61,386 nucleotides of DNA from Afipia sp. 64-13 (GTDB taxonomy: Bacteria; Pseudomonadota; Alphaproteobacteria; Rhizobiales; Xanthobacteraceae): contig MKUJ01000011.1 of the NCBI GenBank assembly GCA_001897755.1, positions 96,529 through 157,914 on the forward strand, given 5' to 3'. The notes beneath the pieces were generated by a model. It searched no databases. It saw nothing but the letters and a program-made list of their open reading frames with translations, and was not told the origin of the DNA. Shown piece by piece: positions 54,792 to 61,386 of this stretch; the stretch's first letter is position 1, and each line of letters begins with the position of its first letter. The position numbers were made by a program, and so were the translations under genes.

Positions 54792-55193
54792 TTACAGCAA
54801 CAACCCCGTCAGATGCGGGATCAGCGGAATGTCCGCCGGCGGCATCGGATAGTCGCGCAGCTTGTTGGCGCGGACCCAGGCGAGCGGCTGGCCCTCGCGG
54901 CCGCTGACGGTGCCTTCCCAGCGTCGGCAGACGTAGAGCGGCATCATCAGGTGGAAGTCCTCATAGGCATGGCTGGCGAAGGTCAGCGGCGCGAGGCACG
55001 CCTCCTGCACAACGATCCCGAGTTCTTCGTGTAGTTCGCGGATCAGCGCCGGCTCCGGCCGCTCGCCGGGCTCCAGCTTGCCGCCGGGAAATTCCCACAG
55101 CCCGGCGAGTTGCTTGCCTTGCGGGCGCTGCGCGATCAGCACGCGGTTGTCGGCATCGATCAGCGCGCAGGCGACGACGAAAACCAGCTTCAT
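54792..55193 (-). CDS. mutT: 8-oxo-dGTP diphosphatase MutT (Nudix)
   Basis: A 133-residue Nudix hydrolase removing oxidised dGTP from the nucleotide pool. The Nudix box is complete: GGKLEPGERPEPALIRELHEELGI with the RELHEE glutamates (written in two parts, glycine at about 38 to glutamates at 53-57). The N-terminal VFVVACALIDADNRVLIAQRPQGKQ and QPLAWVRANKLRDYPMPPAD match MutT. ATG 55193 is used; longer in-frame starts would overlap the upstream gene. Third gene after argJ and the secreted protein. Confidence 0.93.
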   Translation of the reverse strand: MKLVFVVACALIDADNRVLIAQRPQGKQLAGLWEFPGGKLEPGERPEPALIRELHEELGIVVQEACLAPLTFASHAYEDFHLMMPLYVCRRWEGTVSGREGQPLAWVRANKLRDYPMPPADIPLIPHLTGLLL

Positions 55194-55206
55194 GAGACGA
55201 GCCTGT

Positions 55207-55704
55207 TCAAGAGACGAGTGCTGCACATTCGGGCGCGGGGCCCGGCTTCTGCCGTTCGTGCGGCATCTCATCATACCCGGCGGAGCGGCGCGAGGTGGGC
55301 GTGACAGCGATTCGGGTGGTGAATGTGCGCTCGCCGCGAGGGAATTTCAGAGTGTAGGTCATCGAATCCATTCCCGAGAATTCGTGTCGCGATTGATAGA
55401 TAATTTGAACGCCGTCCATCTCGGTGTCGAGACATTGCTTCCCTTTGCCGAAAATGATGTGGCGAGGGATGACTTTGCCGTGCCGGATACAGACAAATCC
55501 GTTGCCCGGGGGAATTTCTATCCGGACGTTCGGAACGCCGATGCTTGCGCAAGCCTTGTTCCAGCGCGTGCCGATGCCGACAACGGATGGCGTGCCGCTC
55601 TCGACCTTTCGCTTCAGGAGGCGCGGCTCCGCGGTGGCGTCCGCCATGAACATGGCGGTGGCGCCAAATCCGACGGCGGCCTGCAGCAAGCGACTGCGAA
55701 TCAC
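55207..55704 (-). CDS. Uncharacterised secreted protein coupled to argJ
   Basis: I do not recognise this 165-residue protein. It starts at GTG 55704, overlapping the argJ stop (GTGA), and ends 13 bp before mutT, so it is the middle gene of argJ-X-mutT. The N-terminus ([26 protein letters not shown]) looks like a signal peptide cleaved near ATA/EP. The mature part has three cysteines ([21 protein letters not shown]), a glycine/aromatic middle segment and [20 protein letters not shown], giving a beta-rich look. The tail is basic/proline-rich. A longer in-frame start would lie within argJ and is unlikely. Confidence 0.7.
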   Translation of the reverse strand: MIRSRLLQAAVGFGATAMFMADATAEPRLLKRKVESGTPSVVGIGTRWNKACASIGVPNVRIEIPPGNGFVCIRHGKVIPRHIIFGKGKQCLDTEMDGVQIIYQSRHEFSGMDSMTYTLKFPRGERTFTTRIAVTPTSRRSAGYDEMPHERQKPGPAPECAALVS

Positions 55705-56936
55705 GAGCGATAATCGCCGTTGATGGCGACATATTCCTTGGTGAGGTCGCAGGTCAGCACGCGGTCGCGGCCCTTGCCGAGGCCGAGCCCGACCTTGATG
55801 CGGATGGTCTGCTGCTTCATCAGTTTTGACACTTCCGCCTCGTCGTAGGACGGGTCGCGCGCGCCGCGATGGGCGACGCGGATGCCGTTGAACGAGATCG
55901 AGAGCTTGTCGCGATCGGCCGGCTCGCCGGCCTTGCCGACCGCCATCACCACGCGGCCCCAATTGGCGTCCTCGCCGGCGACAGCGGTTTTCACCAGCGG
56001 CGAATTGGCGATCGACATCGCGATCCTGCGCGCCGAGGCGTTGGAGGTCGCGCCCTCGACCGTGATCTCGATCAGCTTTCGCGCGCCCTCGCCGTCGCGC
56101 GCCACCTGCTCGGCGAGATTGGCGAGCACGCCGTGAAACGCTTTGGCGAAGGCCTTGAGGCGCGGATCGGAGGCGCGGCTGATCTTCGGCGCATCCTTGG
56201 CGGCGCCGGTGGCGAAGGCGAGCAGCGTATCGGAGGTCGAGGTATCGCCGTCGATGGTCACCGCGTTGAAGGTGTCGGCAACGCCGGTCTTGAGCAGCGA
56301 TTGCAGCACACTCGCCGACAGCGGCGCGTCCGTGAACACGAACGACAGCATGGTCGCCATGTCGGGCGCGATCATGCCGGCGCCCTTAGCCATGCCGTTG
56401 ATGGTGACCTTCGCCTTGCCGAGCCGCACCGTCGCGGTCGCGACCTTCGGGAAGGTGTCGGTGGTCATGATCGCGCGGGCAGCGTCGAGCCAGCCTTCCG
56501 GCACGGCGCGCAGCGCGAGGTCGTCGAGCACGCCGTTGAACTTGGTGGCGTCGAGCGGCTCGCCGATCACGCCGGTGGAAGCCAGAAAGATGTTATCGGG
56601 ACTGCTGCCGGTCGCCTTCGCCGCGATCGCGGCGGTCAGCGTGGTGGCCTGCTTGCCGGTCTTGCCGGTGAAGGCGTTGGCGTTGCCGGAATTCACCACC
56701 AGCGCGCGGGCCTGTCCGCCTTTCAGTTTGGCGCGGCACCAGTCCACCGCGGCGCTCGGGCATTTCGACCGGGTGAACACACCGGCCACCGTGGTGCCCT
56801 TGTCGAGCAGCGCCAGCAGCACGTCGGTGCGGCCCTTGTAGCGGATGCCGGCCGCCGCCGTCGCAAGGCGCACGCCGGCGATCACCGGCATGTCGGGCAC
56901 ATCAGTGGGAGCGAGGGGAGAAATGGCAGTGGACAT
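55701..56936 (-). CDS. argJ: Bifunctional glutamate N-acetyltransferase/ornithine acetyltransferase
   Basis: A 411-residue enzyme of the cyclic arginine pathway moving the acetyl group from N-acetylornithine to glutamate. It is made as a precursor that self-cleaves before a threonine; the motif is [15 protein letters not shown] with nucleophile Thr195. Other blocks: [15 protein letters not shown] and [10 protein letters not shown]. The stop overlaps the next gene. ATG 56936 is preferred to an upstream TTG (56951). It is separated from ppiC by 272 bp with a palindromic element and a hairpin. Confidence 0.95.
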   Translation of the reverse strand: MSTAISPLAPTDVPDMPVIAGVRLATAAAGIRYKGRTDVLLALLDKGTTVAGVFTRSKCPSAAVDWCRAKLKGGQARALVVNSGNANAFTGKTGKQATTLTAAIAAKATGSSPDNIFLASTGVIGEPLDATKFNGVLDDLALRAVPEGWLDAARAIMTTDTFPKVATATVRLGKAKVTINGMAKGAGMIAPDMATMLSFVFTDAPLSASVLQSLLKTGVADTFNAVTIDGDTSTSDTLLAFATGAAKDAPKISRASDPRLKAFAKAFHGVLANLAEQVARDGEGARKLIEITVEGATSNASARRIAMSIANSPLVKTAVAGEDANWGRVVMAVGKAGEPADRDKLSISFNGIRVAHRGARDPSYDEAEVSKLMKQQTIRIKVGLGLGKGRDRVLTCDLTKEYVAINGDYRS

Positions 56937-56955
56937 GGGGCGAGCCTTCAACGTC

Positions 56956-57093
56956 TTCCCTCTCCCCTTGTGGGCGAGGGTGCTGAGCGGCGAAGCCGCG
57001 AAGCGGGTGAGGGGCGCTTGTCACATCACCTCTCACCCGGCTCGAATGCGCTTCGCTTATTCTCGCCACCCTCTCCCACAAGGGGAGAGGGAA
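56956..57093. repeat. Palindromic intergenic element, family C
   Basis: TTCCCTCTCCCCTTGTGGG (from 56956) and its inverted partner ending at 57093 are 27-bp arms with one mismatch; the centre holds CGAAGCCGCGAAGCGGGTGAG and similar. This is a dispersed element of the Bradyrhizobium group. It occupies the argJ upstream region, only 20 bp from the argJ start, so argJ is either read through the element from ppiC or its promoter lies within or beyond it. Confidence 0.85.
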
Positions 57094-57130
57094 GAAAAGA
57101 GCAAACTCGGTGAGTGCGATGAGGATGCGA

Positions 57131-57165
57131 AATGGGCGGGTCACGAAAGACGTGGCCCGCCCATT
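57131..57165. terminator. Strong hairpin downstream of ppiC, possible terminator
   Basis: AATGGGCGGG (57131-57140) pairs with CCCGCCCATT (57156-57165), extended inside by CACG/CGTG, loop AAAGA. Another imperfect dyad (GATCTT/AAGATC, 57175-57203) lies between it and the ppiC stop at 57210. Read on the minus strand these follow ppiC immediately and would block read-through into argJ, although the T-run is only ATTTCG. Confidence 0.5.
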
Positions 57166-57209
57166 GTCCGATCCGATCTTTCTGCCCCGTGGGCAGGAAG
57201 ATCAATGTG

Positions 57210-58112
57210 TTACTTCTTCTTCGCGGGAGCCGTGTCCGGCTTGGCATCGGTCTTGGCCGGCTCGGCCGGTTTGTCGAGACGCTCGATCTTGGCTTCCGAG
57301 CGCAGCTTGGCGACGTAGTCGGCCTGCGCCTTGCGCACCACGAAGGCTTCGAGCTGCGGCTTCACCTGATCGAACTCCGGCGCCTTGCGGGCGCGCTTTT
57401 CCTCGACCTTGATGACATGCCAGCCGAACTGCGACTTCACCGGCTCGGAAATCTTGCCGGGCTCGAGCGCGAAGGCGGCGGCGGAGAATTCCGGCACCAT
57501 CTGGTCCTTGGTGAAGAAGCCGAGATCGCCGCCGTCGGAGGCGCCGGGATCCTTGGACTTCTTTTTCGCCAGTTCGGCGAAGTCGGCGCCCTTCTTCAGT
57601 TCGGCGACGACTTCCTTGGCCTGATCCTCGGTGTCGAGCAGGATGTGCCGGGCGTGGACTTCCTGTTCGCCGCCGATCTGCTTGGCGGCCTCGTCATAGA
57701 CCTTATGCAGCGCGGCGTCGGTGACGGCGGCCTTGCCTTCATTGGCGAGCAGCCCGTCCATCAGCAGGCGGTTGCGGGTAAAGGCGAGCTTCTGCTTGAA
57801 GTCGGGGGTGTCGCCGATCTTCTTGTCCTCGGCGGCCTTGGCGACGATCTTGAGGTCGATCAAAAACGAAATGATGTTGTCGCGGCGGGTGGCCGGGTCC
57901 ATCTGGGCGAGGCTCGGTCCCAGTTCGGCCTCGGCGGCGGTCACGTCACTTTGATGAATGTCGGCGCCGTTGACCCGGGCGACCACGGTATTGGCATCCT
58001 GCGCGCGCAGCGGCTGGGCCGCGACCAGCGCCAGCGCGACACAGCCGGTCGCGACGGTCGAAAGCAGGCCAAGGCGCACGAAGATGCTCGTGCGGGTCGA
58101 AAACGGGGTCAT
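57210..58112 (-). CDS. Periplasmic peptidylprolyl isomerase, parvulin (PpiC/SurA-like)
   Basis: A 300-residue exported foldase. A signal peptide (about 1-36; FVRLGLLSTVATGCVALALVA, cleavage after LRAQ/DA) is followed by a SurA_N-like helical region and a parvulin domain: VHARHILLDTEDQAKEVVAELKKGADFAELAKKKSKDPGAS, DGGDLGFFTKDQMVPEF and SQFGWHVIKVEEKR. The C-terminal tail is lysine/proline/alanine-rich. It helps fold exported proteins, fitting its location opposite secA, a neighbour order shared by many Rhizobiales. ATG 58112 follows AAAGGACTTTCC. Confidence 0.92.
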   Translation of the reverse strand: MTPFSTRTSIFVRLGLLSTVATGCVALALVAAQPLRAQDANTVVARVNGADIHQSDVTAAEAELGPSLAQMDPATRRDNIISFLIDLKIVAKAAEDKKIGDTPDFKQKLAFTRNRLLMDGLLANEGKAAVTDAALHKVYDEAAKQIGGEQEVHARHILLDTEDQAKEVVAELKKGADFAELAKKKSKDPGASDGGDLGFFTKDQMVPEFSAAAFALEPGKISEPVKSQFGWHVIKVEEKRARKAPEFDQVKPQLEAFVVRKAQADYVAKLRSEAKIERLDKPAEPAKTDAKPDTAPAKKK

Positions 58113-58244
58113 GGAAAGTCCTTTTCTGTCAAAGTCGCCGGTCATGATCGACCGGATGTGAGACCGCCGGACACTCGCCCAACGTCCCGCGGATGGCAAC
58201 GCGAAAACCAGTCAAAATCATGAAATCCTTGACAGGTCCGTGCG

Positions 58245-58273
58245 TTGACAAGGGTCCGGGGCGCCCATATCTG
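58245..58273 (+). promoter_or_regulatory. Putative sigma-70-type promoter of secA
   Basis: Consensus -35 TTGACA at 58245-58250, 17-bp spacer, -10-like TATCTG at 58268-58273. A second TTGACA at 58229-58234 has no partner at good spacing. Transcription would begin near 58280, about 215 nt before secA. Confidence 0.55.
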
Positions 58274-58350
58274 TCTGCCAGGCCGCCTTAGCGTCCCGAG
58301 CGGGTGCGCGAAGCGCGAACTTTTAGAGACACTGCCTCTTTCACTCATCC

Positions 58351-58395
58351 GCGAGGAATGGTCGCGCGAGGAATGGTCGCGCGAGGAACGGTCGC
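58351..58395 (+). repeat. Three tandem 15-bp units in the secA leader
   Basis: GCGAGGAATGGTCGC at 58351-58365, identical at 58366-58380, and GCGAGGAACGGTCGC at 58381-58395 (one change). The array lies 100 bp upstream of the secA start codon, inside the presumed untranslated leader. Each unit contains GAGGAAT, ribosome-binding-site-like. Confidence 0.9.
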
Positions 58396-58495
58396 AAGAA
58401 GTTGTCCGCGCAGGCATTTTGGTCGCGGGCAGGCATCTGACGGATGTCGCGATATCGCGGCTGAACGCCCAACTGCAAGACAGGAATAGCATACG

Positions 58496-61333
58496 ATGAT
58501 CGGCGCGCTTGCCCGCAAATTGTTCGGATCCGCCAATGACCGTCGGCTCAAGGCGTATCAATCGCGGGTCGCCGCCATCAATGCGTTGGAGCCGGAAATC
58601 GCGGCTCTGTCCGACGAGGCGCTGAAGGCGCGCACCGCCGAGTTCAGGCAGCAGATCGCCGAGGGCAAGAGCCTCGACGACATTCTGGTGCCGGCCTTCG
58701 CCACGGTGCGCGAAGCCGCCAAGCGCACGCTCGGCCAGCGCCATTTCGACGTCCAGTTGATCGGCGGCATGGTGCTGCACGAGGGCGACATCGCCGAGAT
58801 GAAGACCGGCGAAGGCAAGACGCTGGTGGCGACGCTGGCGGTCTACCTCAACGCGCTCGCCGGCAAGGGCGTGCATGTCGTCACCGTCAACGATTACCTC
58901 GCCCGGCGCGACGCCGCCTGGATGGGCCAGATCTATTCGTTCCTCGGCCTCACCACCGGCGTCATCGTGCACGGTCTGGACGACGCCGAGCGGCAGGCGG
59001 CCTATGCCTGCGACATCACCTACGGCACCAACAACGAATACGGTTTCGACTATCTGCGCGACAACATGAAGTACCGCCTCGAGGACATGGTCCAGCGGCC
59101 GCACTTCTACGCCATCGTCGACGAAGTCGACTCGATCCTGATCGACGAGGCGCGCACGCCGCTGATCATTTCCGGTCCGCTCGACGATCGCTCGGATTTC
59201 TACAACACCATCGACACCTTCATGCCGAAGCTGGAGAAGGCGACCGATTTCGAGGTCGACGAGAAACAGCGCACGGTGACGCTGACCGAAGCCGGCATGG
59301 AGAAGATCGAGACCCTGCTGCGCGATGCCGGGCTGCTCAAGGGCGCCTCGCTCTACGATGTCGAGAACGTCTCGGTCGTGCACCACATCAATCAGGGCCT
59401 GCGCGCCCATTCGCTGTTCACGCGCGACAAGGACTACATCGTGCGCGACGACGAAGTCGTCATCATCGACGAATTCTCCGGCCGCATGATGCCGGGCCGC
59501 CGCTATTCGGAAGGTCTGCACCAGGCGCTGGAAGCCAAGGAGCACGTCACGGTCCAGCCAGAGAACCAGACGCTGGCCTCGATCACCTTCCAGAATTACT
59601 TCCGCATGTACGACAAGCTCGCCGGCATGACCGGCACCGCGGCGACCGAGGCGGACGAACTGTTCGATATCTACAAGCTCGAAGTGATCGAGGTGCCGAC
59701 CAACGTGCCGGTGGCGCGCCTCGACGAGGACGACGAGGTCTATCGCTCGGCCAAGGAAAAATACGCCGCGATTCTCGCCGAGATCGAACGCGCCCACAAG
59801 CGCATGCAGCCGGTGCTGGTCGGCACCGCCTCGATCGAGAAGTCCGAACTGCTCGCTGATTTCCTCAAGCAGAACGGCTACAAGCAGATCGATTTCAGCA
59901 ATCCGAAATCGATGGAGAAGCTGTACGACGCGGCGCGCTCCGGCAAGCCGTCGAAACTGTTCGCGGTGCTGAACGCCCGCTTCCACGAGCAGGAAGCCTA
60001 TATCGTCGCCGAGGCCGGCGTGCCGGGCGCGATCACCATCGCGACCAACATGGCGGGCCGCGGCACCGACATCAAGCTCGGCGGTTCGGCGGAGATGCGC
60101 GCCGCTGCCGCCACGGCCGGGGTCGAAGACGAGGCCGAGAAGCAGAAGATCGTCGAGCGGATCAAGGCCGACATCGAAAAATTCCGTGACATCGTGCTCG
60201 GCGCCTCCGAGGTGATCGAGATCGAGCCGGCCAAGGGCAGCAAGCCCGCCAAGACCATCACCAAGCCGGGCGGTCTCTACATCATCGGCTCGGAGCGGCA
60301 CGAATCCCGCCGCATCGACAACCAGCTTCGCGGCCGTGCCGGCCGTCAGGGCGATCTCGGCCGCACCAAGTTCTTCCTGTCGCTGGAAGACGACCTGATG
60401 CGCATTTTCGGGTCCGACCGGCTCGACACCATGCTGCAGCGTCTCGGCCTCAAGGAAGGCGAGGCGATCATCCATCCGTGGATCAACAAGGCGCTGGAGA
60501 AGGCGCAGCAGAAGGTCGAGGCGCGCAACTTCGACATCCGCAAGAATTTGCTGAAATACGACGACGTGCAGAACGATCAGCGCAAGGTGATCTTCGAGCA
60601 GCGCATCGATCTGATGCGCGACCAGAACGTCGCCGAGACGGTTTCCGACATGCGTCATGTCCTGGTCGAGGATCTGGTCGCCAAGCACATCCCCGAGCAC
60701 GCTTATGCCGAGCAGTGGGACGTCGCCGGCCTGCACGAGGAACTGGTCCGCGTGCTCGGCCTCGAGCTTCCGGTCGAGGAATGGGCCAAGGAAGAGGGCA
60801 TCGCCGACGAGGAGATGCTGACCCGCATCGAGCAGCGCGCCGACGAGCACATGGCGGCGAAGTCGGCGCAGTGGGGCCCCGAGGTGATGCGCTATGTCGA
60901 GAAATCGATCCTGCTGCAGACCCTCGATCATCTGTGGCGCGAGCATCTGATCATGCTCGATCATCTGCGTCAGGTGATCGGCCTGCGCGGCTACGGCCAG
61001 CGCGATCCGTTGCAGGAATACAAGTCCGAGGCGTTCGCGCTGTTCGAGGGTCTGATCGCGCATCTGCGCGAGGCGGTCACCGCGCAGCTGATGCGCGTCG
61101 AGATCGTGCCGCCGGAAGAGCAGCAGCCGGAACTGCCGCAGATGGAAGCGCACAAGATGAACCCCAACACCGGCGAGGACGAGATGGCGTTCGCCGCCGC
61201 GTCGCTGGTGCCGGTGCCGCCGTCCGAGCGCGATCCGCAGAACCCGGCGACCTGGGGCAAGGTCGGCCGCAACGAGGATTGCCCGTGCGGCTCGGGTCGC
61301 AAGTTCAAGCATTGTCACGGCAAGCTTGCGTGA
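58496..61333 (+). CDS. secA: Preprotein translocase motor subunit SecA
   Basis: A 945-residue ATPase that drives exported proteins through SecYEG. Nucleotide-binding motifs: [15 protein letters not shown] (Walker A), [16 protein letters not shown] (DEAD-like Walker B), [15 protein letters not shown] and [10 protein letters not shown] (second RecA domain). The C-terminal zinc site [17 protein letters not shown] is complete, used for binding SecB and lipids. Length is standard for alphaproteobacteria. ATG 58496 gives [17 protein letters not shown], the usual start; the Shine-Dalgarno AGGA is rather far (about 12 bp). Divergent from ppiC. Confidence 0.97.
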   Translation: MIGALARKLFGSANDRRLKAYQSRVAAINALEPEIAALSDEALKARTAEFRQQIAEGKSLDDILVPAFATVREAAKRTLGQRHFDVQLIGGMVLHEGDIAEMKTGEGKTLVATLAVYLNALAGKGVHVVTVNDYLARRDAAWMGQIYSFLGLTTGVIVHGLDDAERQAAYACDITYGTNNEYGFDYLRDNMKYRLEDMVQRPHFYAIVDEVDSILIDEARTPLIISGPLDDRSDFYNTIDTFMPKLEKATDFEVDEKQRTVTLTEAGMEKIETLLRDAGLLKGASLYDVENVSVVHHINQGLRAHSLFTRDKDYIVRDDEVVIIDEFSGRMMPGRRYSEGLHQALEAKEHVTVQPENQTLASITFQNYFRMYDKLAGMTGTAATEADELFDIYKLEVIEVPTNVPVARLDEDDEVYRSAKEKYAAILAEIERAHKRMQPVLVGTASIEKSELLADFLKQNGYKQIDFSNPKSMEKLYDAARSGKPSKLFAVLNARFHEQEAYIVAEAGVPGAITIATNMAGRGTDIKLGGSAEMRAAAATAGVEDEAEKQKIVERIKADIEKFRDIVLGASEVIEIEPAKGSKPAKTITKPGGLYIIGSERHESRRIDNQLRGRAGRQGDLGRTKFFLSLEDDLMRIFGSDRLDTMLQRLGLKEGEAIIHPWINKALEKAQQKVEARNFDIRKNLLKYDDVQNDQRKVIFEQRIDLMRDQNVAETVSDMRHVLVEDLVAKHIPEHAYAEQWDVAGLHEELVRVLGLELPVEEWAKEEGIADEEMLTRIEQRADEHMAAKSAQWGPEVMRYVEKSILLQTLDHLWREHLIMLDHLRQVIGLRGYGQRDPLQEYKSEAFALFEGLIAHLREAVTAQLMRVEIVPPEEQQPELPQMEAHKMNPNTGEDEMAFAAASLVPVPPSERDPQNPATWGKVGRNEDCPCGSGRKFKHCHGKLA

Positions 61334-61348
61334 TGCGGCGATCGATAT

Positions 61349-61369
61349 CGCCGCGCGTGAGCGCGGGCG
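61349..61369 (+). terminator. Possible terminator of secA
   Basis: CGCCGCGC-GTGA-GCGCGGGCG (stem with one bulged base) followed by TTTAG, 15 bp after the secA stop and near the right edge of the window. The T-run is short. Confidence 0.4.
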
Positions 61370-61386
61370 TTTAGTGAAAGAAAAAC

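Larger units (their letters stand above)
58113..58495. other. 383-bp ppiC-secA divergent control region and secA leader
   Basis: Holds the ppiC promoter side (58113-58228), a secA promoter (58245-58273), then about 215 nt of leader containing three tandem 15-mers. Two short open frames exist (GTG 58304 to 58489; ATG 58245 to 58499) but have no hydrophobic segment and the second needs the promoter -35 as its start, so I do not call them genes. Confidence 0.5.

Noticed and set aside
58304-58489. SecM-like leader peptide upstream of secA
   Set aside because: The 61-codon frame starts with GTG lacking a ribosome-binding site, has no signal or hydrophobic segment and no recognised arrest motif such as RAPP; its repetitive residues come from the 15-bp DNA repeat.
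58142-61318. A 1058-codon open frame antisense to secA
   Set aside because: Caused by high GC and codon bias in the third frame position; its translation is low-complexity (R, D, H, L rich) with no family features, and secA is unambiguous.

Overview
The window is about 61 kb of GC-rich (roughly mid-60s percent by eye), densely coded chromosome from an alphaproteobacterium, most likely the Nitrobacteraceae/Bradyrhizobiaceae (Bradyrhizobium, Rhodopseudomonas, Afipia and relatives). This rests on the RegB/RegA redox pair, the PhaR-PhaA-PhaB polyhydroxybutyrate genes, the neighbour order ppiC-argJ opposite secA, the lysC/ubiG and prfA-prmC neighbourhoods, DUF4167, MmcB, and three families of intergenic palindromic elements of the kind common in that group. 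It is mainly core genome: I see no rRNA or tRNA gene, insertion sequence, phage module, CRISPR array or defence island.

Layout. 0-3 kb: a minus-strand run of YccF (cut by the window edge), an Ada-type zinc domain protein, an old-yellow-enzyme oxidoreductase and an MBL hydrolase, then mmcB. 3-7 kb: RegA and RegB, divergent from the intracellular PHB depolymerase PhaZ. 7-9 kb: a YgjP-type metallopeptidase and a MerR regulator/carboxymuconolactone-decarboxylase pair with a textbook 19-bp-spacer MerR promoter. 9-14 kb: a bifunctional penicillin-binding protein and GlnD. 14-18 kb: an SsuABC-like nitrate/sulfonate/taurine-type ABC transporter with a Tat-exported binding protein, followed by OsmC and a membrane protein. 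18-25 kb: mutS, a patatin-like lipase, zur and ispG. 25-29.5 kb: a CPA1 antiporter, DUF1345, ispA, mtgA, rpmF. 29-33 kb: two uncharacterised proteins and a PAS-GGDEF-EAL protein. 33-36 kb: phaR divergent from phaA and phaB. 36-41 kb: a DMT exporter, the coupled set gloB-cupin-amidase, a methyltransferase, DUF4167. 41-49 kb: prfA-prmC, ptsP, lysC-marC, a PH-domain protein, ubiG. 49-55 kb: two EamA transporters and the coupled run comF-grxC-nitrilase-DUF1178, with a methyltransferase opposite comF. 55-61 kb: argJ-secreted protein-mutT, ppiC, and secA opposite.

How genes work together: PHB synthesis (phaA, phaB), its regulator (phaR) and its mobilisation (phaZ) are all here but in separate transcription units, with phaZ sharing its upstream region with the redox sensor kinase regB. 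glnD and ptsP represent PII signalling and the nitrogen PTS. comF-grxC-nit-DUF1178 is a tightly coupled operon whose nitrilase fits a deaminated-glutathione amidase, which makes sense beside a glutaredoxin.

I did not find a clear new multi-gene system. The best leads are: a MarC gene whose only plausible start is CTG; a palindromic repeat that supplies the C-terminus and stop of a methyltransferase; an AdhR-like MerR lacking the sensor cysteine; an Ada-type domain lacking the methyl-acceptor cysteine; a 456-bp gap upstream of DUF4167; a 15-bp triplicate in the secA leader; and an uncharacterised secreted protein translationally coupled to argJ.
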